Positions 16,355-25,587 are shown, counted from the first letter of the stretch. The stretch is DNA of 60,048 nucleotides from a bacterium (GCA_024277675.1 JAJRUS010000139.1:1-60048), one strand, 5' to 3'. Translations and numbers: made by a program. The notes: generated by a model from the sequence alone, not told the origin.

Positions 16355-17353
16355 ATGATTATTACCAGAACCCCCTTTCGCATTTCATTTTTCGGCGGTG
16401 GAACCGATTACCCGCACTGGTATGAAGAACATGGCGGAACGGTATTAAGCACCACCATTAATAAATATTGTTACATCAGTTGTCGTTATCTGCCCCCCTT
16501 TTTTCCTTATAAGTACAGGATAAGATACACTTACAGGGAAGAAACCAAGGAAATTTCCGAGATAAAACACCCTTCAGTGAAAGAGTGCTTAAATTATTTA
16601 GCGATAGACCGGGGTATTGAGATGGTGCACACCAGTGATATACCCGCCAGATCAGGAGTTGGTTCCAGTTCCGCTTTTACCGTAGGTTTTCTGGGCGCCT
16701 TAAGTGCCTTAAAAGGGAAGATGGTGACCAAAAGGTCGCTGGCCAGAGATGCCATCCATGTTGAACAAAAAATATTGAAAGAAAATGTAGGCTCTCAAGA
16801 TCAGGTGGCCGCCGCCTTTGGTGGACTGAATAAAATTGAGTTTGGCGGAAATCGCAATTTTTACGTACAACCCATAACTATATCCCAAGAAAAACTAGCC
16901 TTATTTCAAAGTCATCTGATGCTATTCTTTACCGGTTTATCCCGTACTGCATCGGATATAGCCAAAAAGCAAATAGCGTCTATCTCGGTTAAAAAAAGAG
17001 AATTGAGGATTATGAAGGAAATGGTGGAAGAAGCGATCAATCTTCTCAACGGGAGAAACAGCGATATTAAAGAAATAGGCAAGCTGCTTCATGAATCATG
17101 GAGTATAAAGAAAAATCTGACGGATTTGATATCCACCAGTAAAATCGAAGAAATTTATGATGCCGCTATAGGCGCCGGTGCGGCGGGGGGGAAATTATTG
17201 GGGGCGGGCGGCGGGGGATTTATCCTCTTCTTCGCCAGCCCTGAAGTCCAACCCGCTATAAAAGAAAAATTAAAAGACCTGCTTTATGTGCCTTTCGACT
17301 TTGAAGACCTGGGCAGCCAGATTATCCTATATGCCACTCAAGATTTCTACTAA
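16355..17353 (+). CDS. hddA: D-glycero-alpha-D-manno-heptose 7-phosphate kinase-like GHMP kinase
   Basis: A 332-residue GHMP kinase. The start TRTPFRISFFGGGTDYPHWY is the diagnostic HddA opening. The ATP loop is SDIPARSGVGSSSAF (about 95-110) and the C-terminal motif GAGAAGGKLLGAGGGGF completes the fold. HddA phosphorylates the anomeric carbon of D-glycero-D-manno-heptose 7-phosphate on the way to GDP-heptose. The guanylyltransferase HddC lies next on the same strand. GmhA and GmhB, which complete the route, are not in the window. Related GHMP kinases for fucose share parts of the motif, but the neighbouring hddC supports heptose. Confidence 0.85.
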   Translation: MIITRTPFRISFFGGGTDYPHWYEEHGGTVLSTTINKYCYISCRYLPPFFPYKYRIRYTYREETKEISEIKHPSVKECLNYLAIDRGIEMVHTSDIPARSGVGSSSAFTVGFLGALSALKGKMVTKRSLARDAIHVEQKILKENVGSQDQVAAAFGGLNKIEFGGNRNFYVQPITISQEKLALFQSHLMLFFTGLSRTASDIAKKQIASISVKKRELRIMKEMVEEAINLLNGRNSDIKEIGKLLHESWSIKKNLTDLISTSKIEEIYDAAIGAGAAGGKLLGAGGGGFILFFASPEVQPAIKEKLKDLLYVPFDFEDLGSQIILYATQDFY

Positions 17354-17404
17354 TCATAAACCAGTGCACTGTCAATCATACATTGAGAGGTAATAAAAGG
17401 GAAG

Positions 17405-17535
17405 AAATCCAAATGCCGGCAGGAACTTTTGACAGGATAAAACAGGATTATTTAACTCCTTTTGGATCATTGCCCCTCTATCTTGTACATCCTGTCTAAA
17501 AAAGGTTTTGACATTTGGCATTTTTTACTTTTACC
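17405..17535. repeat. Dispersed intergenic repeat, copy A
   Basis: It contains GACAGGAT and ATCCTGTC about 60 bases apart and ends with a TTTGACATTTGGCATTTT-type tail. Its reverse complement resembles the region at 19796-19915: TTTTTTAGACAGGATG, then GTTAAATAATC/CTTAAATAATC, then CTGTCAAAA or CCGTCAAAA, then GGCATTTGG. So the same element occurs twice in opposite orientation. No ORF is seen. Confidence 0.5.
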
Positions 17536-17553
17536 CAACAAAATTAGCATGAC

Positions 17554-18279
17554 ATGACACTAGCAGAGATTGATGTAATCATTTTAAGTGGCGGTCAGGG
17601 AACCCGCTTGAGAGAAGTAGTCAGTGATCGCCCCAAAACCATGGCGGAAATCAATCAGCGTCCCTTCTTAGATATACTTATCGATTATACCTCAACATAC
17701 TGCTTCAAGCGCTTTATCTTATGTACCGGCTATAAATCGTCCATCATCAAAGATTACTATGCTGATTACACCGGGCAGCAGGAGATTTTAATCTCTGATG
17801 AGAACCAACCGCTGGACACCGGCGGAGCGGTAAAGAATGCCGAGCAGTTTATTCAGAGCGATTCCTTTCTGGTGATGAATGGGGATTCATTTTGTCCGGT
17901 CGATTTACCGGGCTTTGCCGATTTTCATACAAAAAAAGGCGCTATGATATCGATGGTGGTGGTTGAAGCCGGGAATGCCCGTGATTACGGATTGATTAGC
18001 CTGGATAATTCACAGAAGATTATCCGGTTTGAAGAGAAGACCGGGGATGAGCAGGCATTTATTAATGCCGGTATATACCTTTTTAAAAAAGAGGTGCTGG
18101 CAAGCTTAGCTTACAACACTAAATATTCCCTGGAGTATGACCTGTTCCCAAGCTTCGTCGGCCAGGAATTTTACGGCTACATCTCACCGGCACCAATGAT
18201 AGATATCGGAACCCCTGAGCGATTTGAACAAGCCCAAAAGTCCATTTCCGGACTATACGGGAATGCCCGGCATAAATAA
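17554..18279 (+). CDS. hddC: D-glycero-alpha-D-manno-heptose 1-phosphate guanylyltransferase-like
   Basis: A 241-residue nucleotidyltransferase with the signature LSGGQGTRLREVVSDRPK (about 11-28), the metal/substrate motif MNGDSFCPVD and EEKTGDEQAFINAGIYLF. The VVSDRPKTMAEINQRPFLD form is typical of HddC, which makes GDP-D-glycero-alpha-D-manno-heptose from GTP and the 1-phosphate. Glucose-1-phosphate transferases have a different loop. HddA precedes it, separated by a repeat element. The product would feed the GDP-sugar-modifying SDRs upstream. Its stop lies 2 bases from the stop of the opposing nfeD gene. Confidence 0.82.
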   Translation: MTLAEIDVIILSGGQGTRLREVVSDRPKTMAEINQRPFLDILIDYTSTYCFKRFILCTGYKSSIIKDYYADYTGQQEILISDENQPLDTGGAVKNAEQFIQSDSFLVMNGDSFCPVDLPGFADFHTKKGAMISMVVVEAGNARDYGLISLDNSQKIIRFEEKTGDEQAFINAGIYLFKKEVLASLAYNTKYSLEYDLFPSFVGQEFYGYISPAPMIDIGTPERFEQAQKSISGLYGNARHK

Positions 18280-18281
18280 CT

Positions 18282-19709
18282 TCAGGCGGTCGGCTTCACT
18301 TTAACTTTAAGCCCCTCCACCCCAGTAACCACTACCTTATCCCCGGCGTTTATTTTAGTTTCACTCTCAGCAGCCCACAGTTCCCCATGTACATACACCT
18401 TCCCCGCAGGGTCGATGTTTGTTTTGGCCCTGCCCAGCTCACCAATCATGCCTTCTGTGCCGCTGACTACCTTGCGGGCATGTACCTTGAATACCGCTCC
18501 CATTAAGAATACAGTAATCAGGGCAGTTGAAATAATCAAGGGAATTATCGTCCCCAACGATACCCGCATAAACTCATGCGGCGCATCAAACAGCATAAGC
18601 GAACCCAGCAGCATACACACCGCCCCCCCCAAGGTCAATAAACCATAACTTATTACCTTGACCTCGGCGATAAACAGGATAATGCCCAAAACAATCAGCG
18701 CCAAACCGGCATAATTAACCGGCAACGACTGGAACGAATAAAGCGCCAGGATAAGGCATATGGCCCCGGCCACTCCCGGAAAGCCGATGCCCGGATGGGT
18801 AAACTCGTATAACAGGCCGTAAAAACCCAGCAACATTAAAAAATAAGCGATATTGGGGTTGGATATGGTTCTTAAAACCTTCTCCCGGATGGTAGCCAGA
18901 ATATATTTTATAGTCACATTTTCGGTATTCAGCGTATATTCCCGGTCTACCGTTTTAACCCTTCTACCATTCAGCTTTTTTACCAAATCATCCAGATTAT
19001 CCGCTATCAGGTCAATCACCCCGGCGGCTAAGGCATCTTCCTCCGAATCGGAAATACTTTCCCTGACCGCGCGCACCGCCCACTCTACATTCCGGTCGCG
19101 CTGTTTGGCAATGGTACTAATCCAGGCGATGGTATCATTCATGATTTTATCGGCCATGGGGTCCCGGCTGTCTTGTGCATGATCCTCTCTGGGCTTTTGG
19201 GGTTCCCCCTTTTTTTCTTCGGGGGGTGCATCTTTTTTATCCCGTTGTTTAAGGTATTCCATCAACTTTTTAAATCCACCGCCGCCGGAATCTTTTTGGC
19301 CCCCGATATTCACCGGATGCGCCGCCCCGATATTGGTGGATGGGGCCATAGCGGCCACATTGGCCGCCAGCGTAATAAACACCCCGGCCGAACCGGCCCT
19401 CGCTCCCCTGGGCGACACATAAACCACCACCGGTACTTTGGCATTCATGATTTTTTTGACGATCTGGCGGGTGGCGCTAAGCAACCCCCCCGGAGTATCC
19501 AGCTCAATAATCAAGCATTCGGCGCCCGCTGTTTCGGCCTTATCAATGGCATTCATTATATATTCGGCGCTGATGGGATTTATTATCTCATCAGCAATCC
19601 GGGCCACATAAACTGTCTTGGCATCAGCCGCCCGGCAGATCGTCCCAATGGACAGCAACATGGGCAGCAGCAGCGCTATTAATATTCTGGAGGCCTTAGT
19701 CCTTAGCAT
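18282..19709 (-). CDS. nfeD: NfeD-family membrane serine protease (ClpP-like domain plus NfeD)
   Basis: A 475-residue protein with a signal peptide (LIALLLPMLLSIGTICRA). A ClpP-class domain holds DTPGGLL (71-77) and the nucleophile Ser107 in RGARAGSAGVF; a downstream Lys lies in the region around REDHAQDSRDPMADKIM. An inserted Lys/Glu/Pro-rich linker sits near 155-180. Four or so transmembrane segments follow (about 300-400), then a C-terminal OB-fold (MIGELGRAKTNIDPAGKVYVHGELW). The family cleaves membrane substrates, often stomatin/flotillin-like proteins. No stomatin gene is adjacent. It lies alone, converging on hddC. Confidence 0.88.
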   Translation of the reverse strand: MLRTKASRILIALLLPMLLSIGTICRAADAKTVYVARIADEIINPISAEYIMNAIDKAETAGAECLIIELDTPGGLLSATRQIVKKIMNAKVPVVVYVSPRGARAGSAGVFITLAANVAAMAPSTNIGAAHPVNIGGQKDSGGGGFKKLMEYLKQRDKKDAPPEEKKGEPQKPREDHAQDSRDPMADKIMNDTIAWISTIAKQRDRNVEWAVRAVRESISDSEEDALAAGVIDLIADNLDDLVKKLNGRRVKTVDREYTLNTENVTIKYILATIREKVLRTISNPNIAYFLMLLGFYGLLYEFTHPGIGFPGVAGAICLILALYSFQSLPVNYAGLALIVLGIILFIAEVKVISYGLLTLGGAVCMLLGSLMLFDAPHEFMRVSLGTIIPLIISTALITVFLMGAVFKVHARKVVSGTEGMIGELGRAKTNIDPAGKVYVHGELWAAESETKINAGDKVVVTGVEGLKVKVKPTA

Positions 19710-19795
19710 TACATTGTCCAGGTATAAGAAATTATAAAAAATCAGGACTCGTCAGGGCGGAGCCTGCCGTAGCCCGGCGCTGATTTGCGCAGATA

Positions 19796-19915
19796 TAACG
19801 CAGATTATTTTCTTTTTTTAGACAGGATGCACAGGATTAAAAGACTTAAATAATCATGTCAATCTTGTTAATCCCGTCAAAATTTCTTCTTTTTAAATCA
19901 CTGGTCTGGGCATTT
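19796..19915. repeat. Dispersed intergenic repeat, copy B
   Basis: TTTAGACAGGATGCACAGGAT, then CTTAAATAATC, then CCCGTCAAAA and GGCATTTGG. This is the reverse-orientation relative of the element at 17405-17535. Just upstream, 19781-19815 has short CGCAGAT-type repeats. No gene is present between nfeD and the membrane protein. Confidence 0.5.
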
Positions 19916-19918
19916 GGG

Positions 19919-21280
19919 TCAGTAACCCCAGTTTCCAAAATCCAGATAAGTCGCTTTAAGCGCCGCCAGTTTTGCGGGTAGCTGTTTGCTCAGCCTTTTA
20001 AAAAGCGGAGCGGCCAGGTAGATAAAGACCACCAGGCAATAGGCCATAATAGTCAGATTATGCATGCATAACGGTTTAGTAACCACAAACGGGCGAAACA
20101 AGACACTGAACTCAGGCACATACCAGCATAAGGCCTCCAGCGCAAAGTTATTTTTCACACATATATCAAGCGAATATTGGTCAAATACGGCGCCGCTTAC
20201 TCCCAGCCAGACCGACCAGCCGAGCACTGCCAGGGTGAATAAATTCGCCATAAGAGATTTATCGCGGTCTTGCAAGTGTACCGCCAGCGCAAAAGAGGCC
20301 GGAATAGAGGCAAACAAGAAGAACCTGGGCCCCCAGAAAACCCCCCCGTACCAGCCCCACCATTTTGAATAAACAAGCACCATACCAATCAAAAAATATA
20401 TCCAGAGCTTATAGCCATCATATACCTGTTGACTTATCAAGTGAAGCTTATTTTTTAAAAAAAGCAATAACCCGGGAGCAAAAAACACCAGCCCCCTGCC
20501 AAAAGAGAATAATATGGAAAGCAGCCCGAAAAAGAAGGGATAGCTGAACCCCGGTTGGCCGGAATACGGCATCATGGTCATCCAACCGACATCACCCTCA
20601 TAGCCGGTGGTAAAGGGATACCCCTCTCTAATCCACTGCTCGGCGCAAATAACCAATACCCCGACAACCAACAATAAAAAATATCGCCAGCGCTTCTTAT
20701 CCAAGGCCTGTTTTAATACTACACAACCCAGGCCGACCAACGAAGCGGGAGTATTTCCCACCCCCAGGATAACCGCCGTCCAGCCGCTATATGTATAATC
20801 TAAGGTAATTGCCAACAGGCCGACGCCGACCATAATGGCGGTAAATACCTCATGATAAGTCACTCTTAAATGGTTGGGAAACATAGAAGCCGCAATTAAG
20901 ATAATTAGAAACTTACGCAGCGTACTTTTGTTCATCTGGTTTCTCAATAACCGGTAAATAAAGAATAGCCCTGCACTGAACACCAAGAAATTATACCTGG
21001 CGCACCACCAACCCGGAGACTTATACCAGTTACCAAAAAGCCACAAGGGAATGGAGAAAATGGGGCCGGTAATCGGTTTCTGGGTAAAGGACAAGGGTAA
21101 TAATTTGCCCTGCACAATCGATTGGTAGAGGTTTTGAACCCGCACATAGTTAAAAATGTTAATACTGTGGGGTATCATATACAACAGCAAAAATAATCCC
21201 GCAAATATCAGCCCGAACTCAAACAGCATACACAGGACAGACTGTTCCCTTGCAGTCTTCCGATTAAGCTTGGATAACAT
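19919..21280 (-). CDS. Polytopic membrane protein of unknown function (paralog 2)
   Basis: A 453-residue protein with about ten hydrophobic segments and few long soluble parts. I do not recognise a named family with certainty. The layout (a first loop after one helix, KSPGWWCARYNFLVF, then a WGWYGGVFWGPRFFLFAS motif near residue 315) loosely recalls mannosyltransferase-like GT-C membrane enzymes. It aligns along its whole length with the upstream neighbour at 21306-22643, including KSP[GA]WWCARYNF and a C-terminal LDFGNWGY. The two are a tandem duplication. The role may be in surface glycan assembly, which is a guess. Confidence 0.7.
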   Translation of the reverse strand: MLSKLNRKTAREQSVLCMLFEFGLIFAGLFLLLYMIPHSINIFNYVRVQNLYQSIVQGKLLPLSFTQKPITGPIFSIPLWLFGNWYKSPGWWCARYNFLVFSAGLFFIYRLLRNQMNKSTLRKFLIILIAASMFPNHLRVTYHEVFTAIMVGVGLLAITLDYTYSGWTAVILGVGNTPASLVGLGCVVLKQALDKKRWRYFLLLVVGVLVICAEQWIREGYPFTTGYEGDVGWMTMMPYSGQPGFSYPFFFGLLSILFSFGRGLVFFAPGLLLFLKNKLHLISQQVYDGYKLWIYFLIGMVLVYSKWWGWYGGVFWGPRFFLFASIPASFALAVHLQDRDKSLMANLFTLAVLGWSVWLGVSGAVFDQYSLDICVKNNFALEALCWYVPEFSVLFRPFVVTKPLCMHNLTIMAYCLVVFIYLAAPLFKRLSKQLPAKLAALKATYLDFGNWGY

Positions 21281-21305
21281 AAGATTTTCTCATTGTTGTC
21301 AGGCG

Positions 21306-22643
21306 TCAATAGCGCCAGTTGTTAAAATCCAGCCGGCGCAGCTTAAAATTATTAAACTCCGTATTTAGCTGCCCAAACAGCATTTTTAAAAGTGGAAACA
21401 CCAGGTATAAAAATACAGCCAGATGATAAAGTATAATAATAATATGATGTAATTTGAGCGGCATAGACACTACAAATGGCCGCCACAATACACTGAACTC
21501 CGGCATATACCAGCATAAAGCCTCAAGCGCATAATTATTAGCCAAACAAATCCCAAGATTTGCCGTACCAAACACCGCTCCGCTTATACTCACCCAGACC
21601 GACAGGCAAAGCGCCCCCAGAGTGAGCAAATTCCTCAGCAGTGATTTATCTAAATCCTGCAGGTTTACCGCCAGCGCAAATGAGGCCAGAATAGAGGCAA
21701 ACAGGAAAAACCTCGGCCCCCAGAACCAGCCGCCATACCAACTCCACCATTTTGCATAAACGATGATTAAGCCTATCAAAAAACATATCCAAAGCTTATA
21801 AGCGGCGTATATTTCCGGTTTTATATTTCTACCCTTGACCAGCAATAACAACCCCGGCGCAAAAAAGAGGATCCCCTTACCAAACGAAAGCAATATGGAT
21901 ATTATCCCGAAGAAAAACGGATAACTGAACCCGGGCCGGCCCGAATAGGGCAGTATAGTGCGAAAACCGGCGTTGCCTTCATAACCGGTGATAAATGGAT
22001 GTCCCTGCCGTATCCAGAGTTCGGCGCAGATAACCGCCGCCGCCATAACCGGTATCATAAAATACCGCCAGCGTTTCTTAGCTATAGCTTGCTTAAGCAC
22101 CACCAAACCCAGCCCGGCTATAGCCGCCGGAGTATTCAGCACCCCCAGAATAACGACTCCCCACCAGCGGCCCGAATCATTTAGCGCCATAGCCAATATA
22201 CCCGCCCCTACCAATACAGCGGTGAAGACTTCCCCATAATACGTTGTTACATGATGGGAAAACATGGAACCCGCAATCAGAATAAGCAGAAACTTACGCA
22301 ATAAACTGCGGTTTACATGGTTTCGTAATATGCGATAGAATAAAAACAACCCGCCGGCAAATACAAAAAAATTATACCTGGCGCACCACCAGGCCGGGGA
22401 TTTATATAATTTGCCCAACAACCAGAACGGAGCGGAAAATATAGGGCCGATCATCGAATACGGCATACCCGATATTTTGCCCCGGGTTAATAATTCGGAG
22501 ATGGCATAGAAGCGCGGCCCCCCGTCACCCACAATCTTATAGGGCAACATAAAAAAAAGGGCTGAAAGCCCCAATACAATCAAAGCGGTCTCTATAATCA
22601 CCGGTTGAACTTGCTTGTTTTTTTGGTTTAATTTTGTCGACAT
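21306..22643 (-). CDS. Polytopic membrane protein of unknown function (paralog 1)
   Basis: A 445-residue paralog of the next gene. Shared features are LYKSPAWWCARYNFFVFAGGLFLFYRI (read in part), GVLNTPAAIAGLGLVVLKQAI, KWWSWYGGWFWGPRFF, NNYALEALCWYMPEFSVLWRPFVV and a C-terminal LDFNNWRY. It has about ten membrane segments. The conserved Trp/Tyr-rich loop and the identical gene order suggest similar membrane enzymes or transporters. It starts one base after the stop of the Fe-S gene upstream, implying a shared transcript. The function is not known to me. Confidence 0.7.
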   Translation of the reverse strand: MSTKLNQKNKQVQPVIIETALIVLGLSALFFMLPYKIVGDGGPRFYAISELLTRGKISGMPYSMIGPIFSAPFWLLGKLYKSPAWWCARYNFFVFAGGLFLFYRILRNHVNRSLLRKFLLILIAGSMFSHHVTTYYGEVFTAVLVGAGILAMALNDSGRWWGVVILGVLNTPAAIAGLGLVVLKQAIAKKRWRYFMIPVMAAAVICAELWIRQGHPFITGYEGNAGFRTILPYSGRPGFSYPFFFGIISILLSFGKGILFFAPGLLLLVKGRNIKPEIYAAYKLWICFLIGLIIVYAKWWSWYGGWFWGPRFFLFASILASFALAVNLQDLDKSLLRNLLTLGALCLSVWVSISGAVFGTANLGICLANNYALEALCWYMPEFSVLWRPFVVSMPLKLHHIIIILYHLAVFLYLVFPLLKMLFGQLNTEFNNFKLRRLDFNNWRY

Positions 22644-22644
22644 C

Positions 22645-23820
22645 TTATTTAAAGTTGCTATAGCCCGTGGAGAAGTCGCCCTTTAGTATTTTTGAGGCCG
22701 CATAAAACAGAAAATGCCTCAACCGGCCCTTTTCGCCGGCTATTTTCAGGTGCCGGGTGAGTTGGTTTTTGGGGATATGGGTTGCCCTGGGCCTTTCGAT
22801 CATCGAAAGCGCCCCCGGCTTGCAAGCCGACACACAGACGGCACACCCCAGACAGCGTTGCTGATCTATGACGGCTTTTTTAGCCTTATGCTCATCCGTA
22901 AGGCTTATGGCCTGTACCTGGCATCTGCCGGTACAGACACCACAACCGTTACAATGCTACGGGTTAATTTTGGCGATAAAGCGGCTGGGGGCCACCGCCT
23001 GGTTTATGTTCAGCCTATTTGTACCGGCCATAAGCTCACAACAGCAACTACAGCAATGGCAGATGAACAAGGGATCATCCCTTACATTATCGGTAATATG
23101 TACCAGTCCCAGCGCCTCTGTCTTATCCAACACCTTAAGCATTTCACTCATGGTAGCCGCGCTGGCAAATCCCCGGCGGACAAGGTATTCCGCCGCAAAA
23201 TCCAGTCCCATACACACCTCAAGCGGAGCCTGGCAGGCAGCGCCCAAATGCAGGGCCTTATGCCGGCAGAAGCAATTTTGCAGGGATAGATGGGATGCAT
23301 TGCGGATGATTTGGGACACCTGCTCATAGGGCATTATCTGACTGGTAAGCTTGGGTATGTTTTTTTCATAGATCAGCGTGCGGGACATCCGGGTTTTGGA
23401 GCCGAAGAATTCCAGCCCCATTTCTGCCCTTAAGCTCTTATCCATTAACTCAGCCAGGCGCTTTAGGGGCAGCTTGCTGTTTAAGCGCATAAAGGAAAAT
23501 TCAAAGAAACCGAAAACGGTGGGAGTGAGCAGGAAAAAACGTTTATCGGCGGGAGCTGAATCAAGCACCACCCCTTTCCGGGCCATACTCTCTAAAATCT
23601 GTTTAAGGCGTGCCTCAGCAATCCCGGTGCGCTTAATCAACTCCTCCATAGTGGCCGGCCCCAGGGGAAACCGGGCGCCGACTTGAGCTTCTTCCTGGCT
23701 GTACAGGATTTTCAGGATTTCATAAATCTCGGCCGTCTCAGGAGCCCCTACTTGATATTGATTCAGTCGCTTGATTAAATCATGGTAAGGCTTTTCTGGC
23801 AGATGTTTCAAATGACCCAT
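22645..23820 (-). pseudogene. 4Fe-4S protein with winged-helix region, interrupted by TAG
   Basis: The first 287 residues contain a winged-helix-like part (MEELIKRTGIAEARLKQILESMARKGVV, residues 58-85), a Cys-rich NCFCRHKALHLGAAC and ICHCCSCCC. They end at TAG (22957-22959) right after KINP. The frame then continues without change as HCNGCGVCTGRCQ...RCLGCAVCVSACKPGAL, a standard pair of [4Fe-4S] motifs, and ends at 22645. The expected family residue at the stop would be Glu (the common PEHC or PELC form), so one base change explains the break. I take the whole as one gene for a two-cluster ferredoxin-like redox or regulatory protein. Its substrate is unknown. It lies between icd and two membrane proteins. 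Confidence 0.75.
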
Positions 23821-23857
23821 TTATCCCAATCCATTCATTATGCTGCTCTTGTCGGTG

Positions 23858-23881
23858 TTTCGGCCTGTCCCCAGGCCGAAA
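23858..23881. terminator. Perfect 10-bp hairpin 1
   Basis: TTTCGGCCTG, loop TCCC, CAGGCCGAAA. It lies between icd and the Fe-S gene, on either strand, without a clear T-run. Confidence 0.45.
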
Positions 23882-23908
23882 CCAACAAGGTGTGCGCTAA
23901 CCTCAAAC

Positions 23909-23933
23909 CTTTCGGCTTGAGACAAGCCGAAAG
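23909..23933. terminator. Perfect 11-bp hairpin 2
   Basis: CTTTCGGCTTG, loop AGA, CAAGCCGAAAG. The stem motif is nearly the same as that of the first hairpin 28 bases away. The pair may act as an RNA-processing or attenuation structure downstream of icd. Confidence 0.45.
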
Positions 23934-23945
23934 ACCAAATCCAGG

Positions 23946-25028
23946 CTAACTCCTCAGCTTCTCAATGATCGCATCAGCTACCTGGGAGGTGCCTACCGCA
24001 GTGGGATCATCCGGCCTGGGTTTCATGTCATAAGTCACTTGCTTACCTTCTTTAATAACCTCGGCAATAGCCGTCTCCAGGCGTTGGGCGGCCTGGGCCT
24101 CACCGATGTGTTTTAGCATCAGCATCCCGGAGAGCATCATGGCCATGGGGTTTACCCTGTTTAAACCCTTATATTTGGGGGCTGAACCATGAGTCGGCTC
24201 AAACAAGGCGGCCTCATCCCCCATATTACCCCCCGGCGCCAGACCCAAGCCGCCAATCAGACCGGCCGCCAGGTCGGAAATAATATCCCCGTATAAGTTG
24301 GGCAATACCAATACATCGTACAATTCCGGCTTTTGCACCAGTTGCATGCACATATTATCCACTATACGGTCTTCAAACTCAATATCCGGGTACTCCAGAG
24401 CCACCTCACGCGCCGCTTCTAAAAACAAGCCGTCGCTATATTTCATGATATTGGCCTTATGTACCGCAGTTACTTTGCGGCGTCCATTAGCCCTGGCATA
24501 CTCAAAAGCAAAGCGCACAATTCTGGTTGAGCCGCTATGCGATATGGGTTTTATGCTGATCCCCGAATCCGGCAGAATATCGGTTCCACTTAATTGTTCA
24601 ATACATTGTATTACTTTCTGGCAAGCCGGCGTATTCGCCTCAAATTCAATACCGGCGTATAAATCCTCGCTGTTTTCCCTGACAATTACCAGATCGATAT
24701 TCTGATAGCGGGACCTGACCCCGGGATAGCTTTTGCAGGGCCTGAGACAGGCATACAGCTTTAATTCCTTGCGCATGGCCACATTTACGCTGCGAAAACC
24801 GGTGCCCACCGGGGTAGTAATCGGGCCCTTGATAGCTACCTTATTGCGGCGTATTGAGGCTAATACCTGCTCCGGCAAGGGAGTGCCATATTCCGCCAAT
24901 ACCCCTGTTCCGGCATGTTGTATATCCCAGGCAAACTCGACTCCGGTGGCTTCCAACACCCGGCGGGTGGCTTCACTGATTTCAGTTCCAACTCCATCGC
25001 CGGGGATAAGGGTTACTGCATGAACCAT
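23946..25028 (-). CDS. icd: NAD-type isocitrate dehydrogenase (isocitrate/isopropylmalate family)
   Basis: A 360-residue beta-decarboxylating dehydrogenase. It opens with [10 protein letters not shown] and has [21 protein letters not shown] (read in part), the substrate Arg/Tyr region [21 protein letters not shown], and the metal site DNMCMQLVQ...[13 protein letters not shown]. The nucleotide loop [13 protein letters not shown] and the S/T-N pattern near 88-96 favour isocitrate over isopropylmalate. It converts isocitrate to 2-oxoglutarate, probably with NAD. An AAGGAG site 8 bases upstream supports the ATG at 25028. Homoisocitrate activity cannot be excluded. Confidence 0.86.
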   Translation of the reverse strand: MVHAVTLIPGDGVGTEISEATRRVLEATGVEFAWDIQHAGTGVLAEYGTPLPEQVLASIRRNKVAIKGPITTPVGTGFRSVNVAMRKELKLYACLRPCKSYPGVRSRYQNIDLVIVRENSEDLYAGIEFEANTPACQKVIQCIEQLSGTDILPDSGISIKPISHSGSTRIVRFAFEYARANGRRKVTAVHKANIMKYSDGLFLEAAREVALEYPDIEFEDRIVDNMCMQLVQKPELYDVLVLPNLYGDIISDLAAGLIGGLGLAPGGNMGDEAALFEPTHGSAPKYKGLNRVNPMAMMLSGMLMLKHIGEAQAAQRLETAIAEVIKEGKQVTYDMKPRPDDPTAVGTSQVADAIIEKLRS

Positions 25029-25140
25029 GAAATACTCCTTTTTATTTAATTGGATTTGGTCAATTTGTTATCAGAAAACAAAAAGTTAAAACAGATTATC
25101 AAAAAAGCGCCAAACAAGCAAGTTAAAACTGTATTAATCA

Positions 25141-25375
25141 TGGAACAAGCGAGTCCCATCCAGATTACTTCGCGGTGGTTTAACTTCTTTCACCTATCTA
25201 TATCGTTGAACCTTCGATACTTGCCTCGGCGACAACTTCAACTTCTCCGCCGCCGCCTTAACCGTACACCTACCGGCTAAACTCAAACTTACTACCGGCA
25301 ACCTGTTTAATTCCTTACTGCTCAATGTAATTGTCTCCATACCCCCGATGGTGACATTTTTACCCAGCTACCACA
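25141..25375 (-). mobile_element. Decayed transposase remnant 1 (ISNCY-like left end)
   Basis: Reading from 25375 leftward the sequence starts TGTGGTAGCTGGGTAAAAAT, then ATG at 25340. This opens a 48-codon frame METITLSSKELNRL...TVKAAAEKLKLSPRQV, a helix-turn-helix N-terminus of ISNCY-type transposases, and stops at TAG (25194-25196). Downstream sequence shares TTAAACCACCGCGAAG with the copy at 59230. No catalytic domain remains. Related pieces are at 47687 and 59230. Confidence 0.65.
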
Positions 25376-25391
25376 TGTAATTTAAAAAAGC

Positions 25392-25419
25392 TTGAATTTT
25401 TAGCGGAAAATGGTATAAT
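25392..25419 (+). promoter_or_regulatory. Predicted sigma-70-type promoter for the beta-helix gene
   Basis: TTGAAT at 25392, a 16-base spacer, then TATAAT at 25414. The gene starts at 25588, leaving an AT-rich leader of about 165 bases; a GAGGA ribosome site precedes the ATG. Apart from the transposase remnant, the 25029-25587 gap holds nothing else I can name. Confidence 0.45.
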
Positions 25420-25587
25420 TAAATTGACATATGATATAAAAAATTAATATTGTGTTTTTAAGAAAATCAAGGGCAAGGGTGTTTTTTGTTTTTTATTACA
25501 GTAACTGCTTGATTTATATATATGGTCGAGTTAAATTTATAAAATGAGTCGTGATTACAATTTATCTTAAACAATGAGGATAAAAAA

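Noticed and set aside
4127-22959. Recoded stop codons (TAA/TAG as Gln or another residue)
   Set aside because: Many clear genes end at TAA in the expected place, for example the first TolC gene and hddC, so the standard code applies.
22714-23329. Plus-strand frames of 191 and 153 residues
   Set aside because: They lie opposite the Fe-S protein and show no domain; the Cys codons of the true gene explain them.
25050-25280. 76-residue plus-strand frame in the gap before the beta-helix gene
   Set aside because: It is antisense to the transposase remnant and has no domain.
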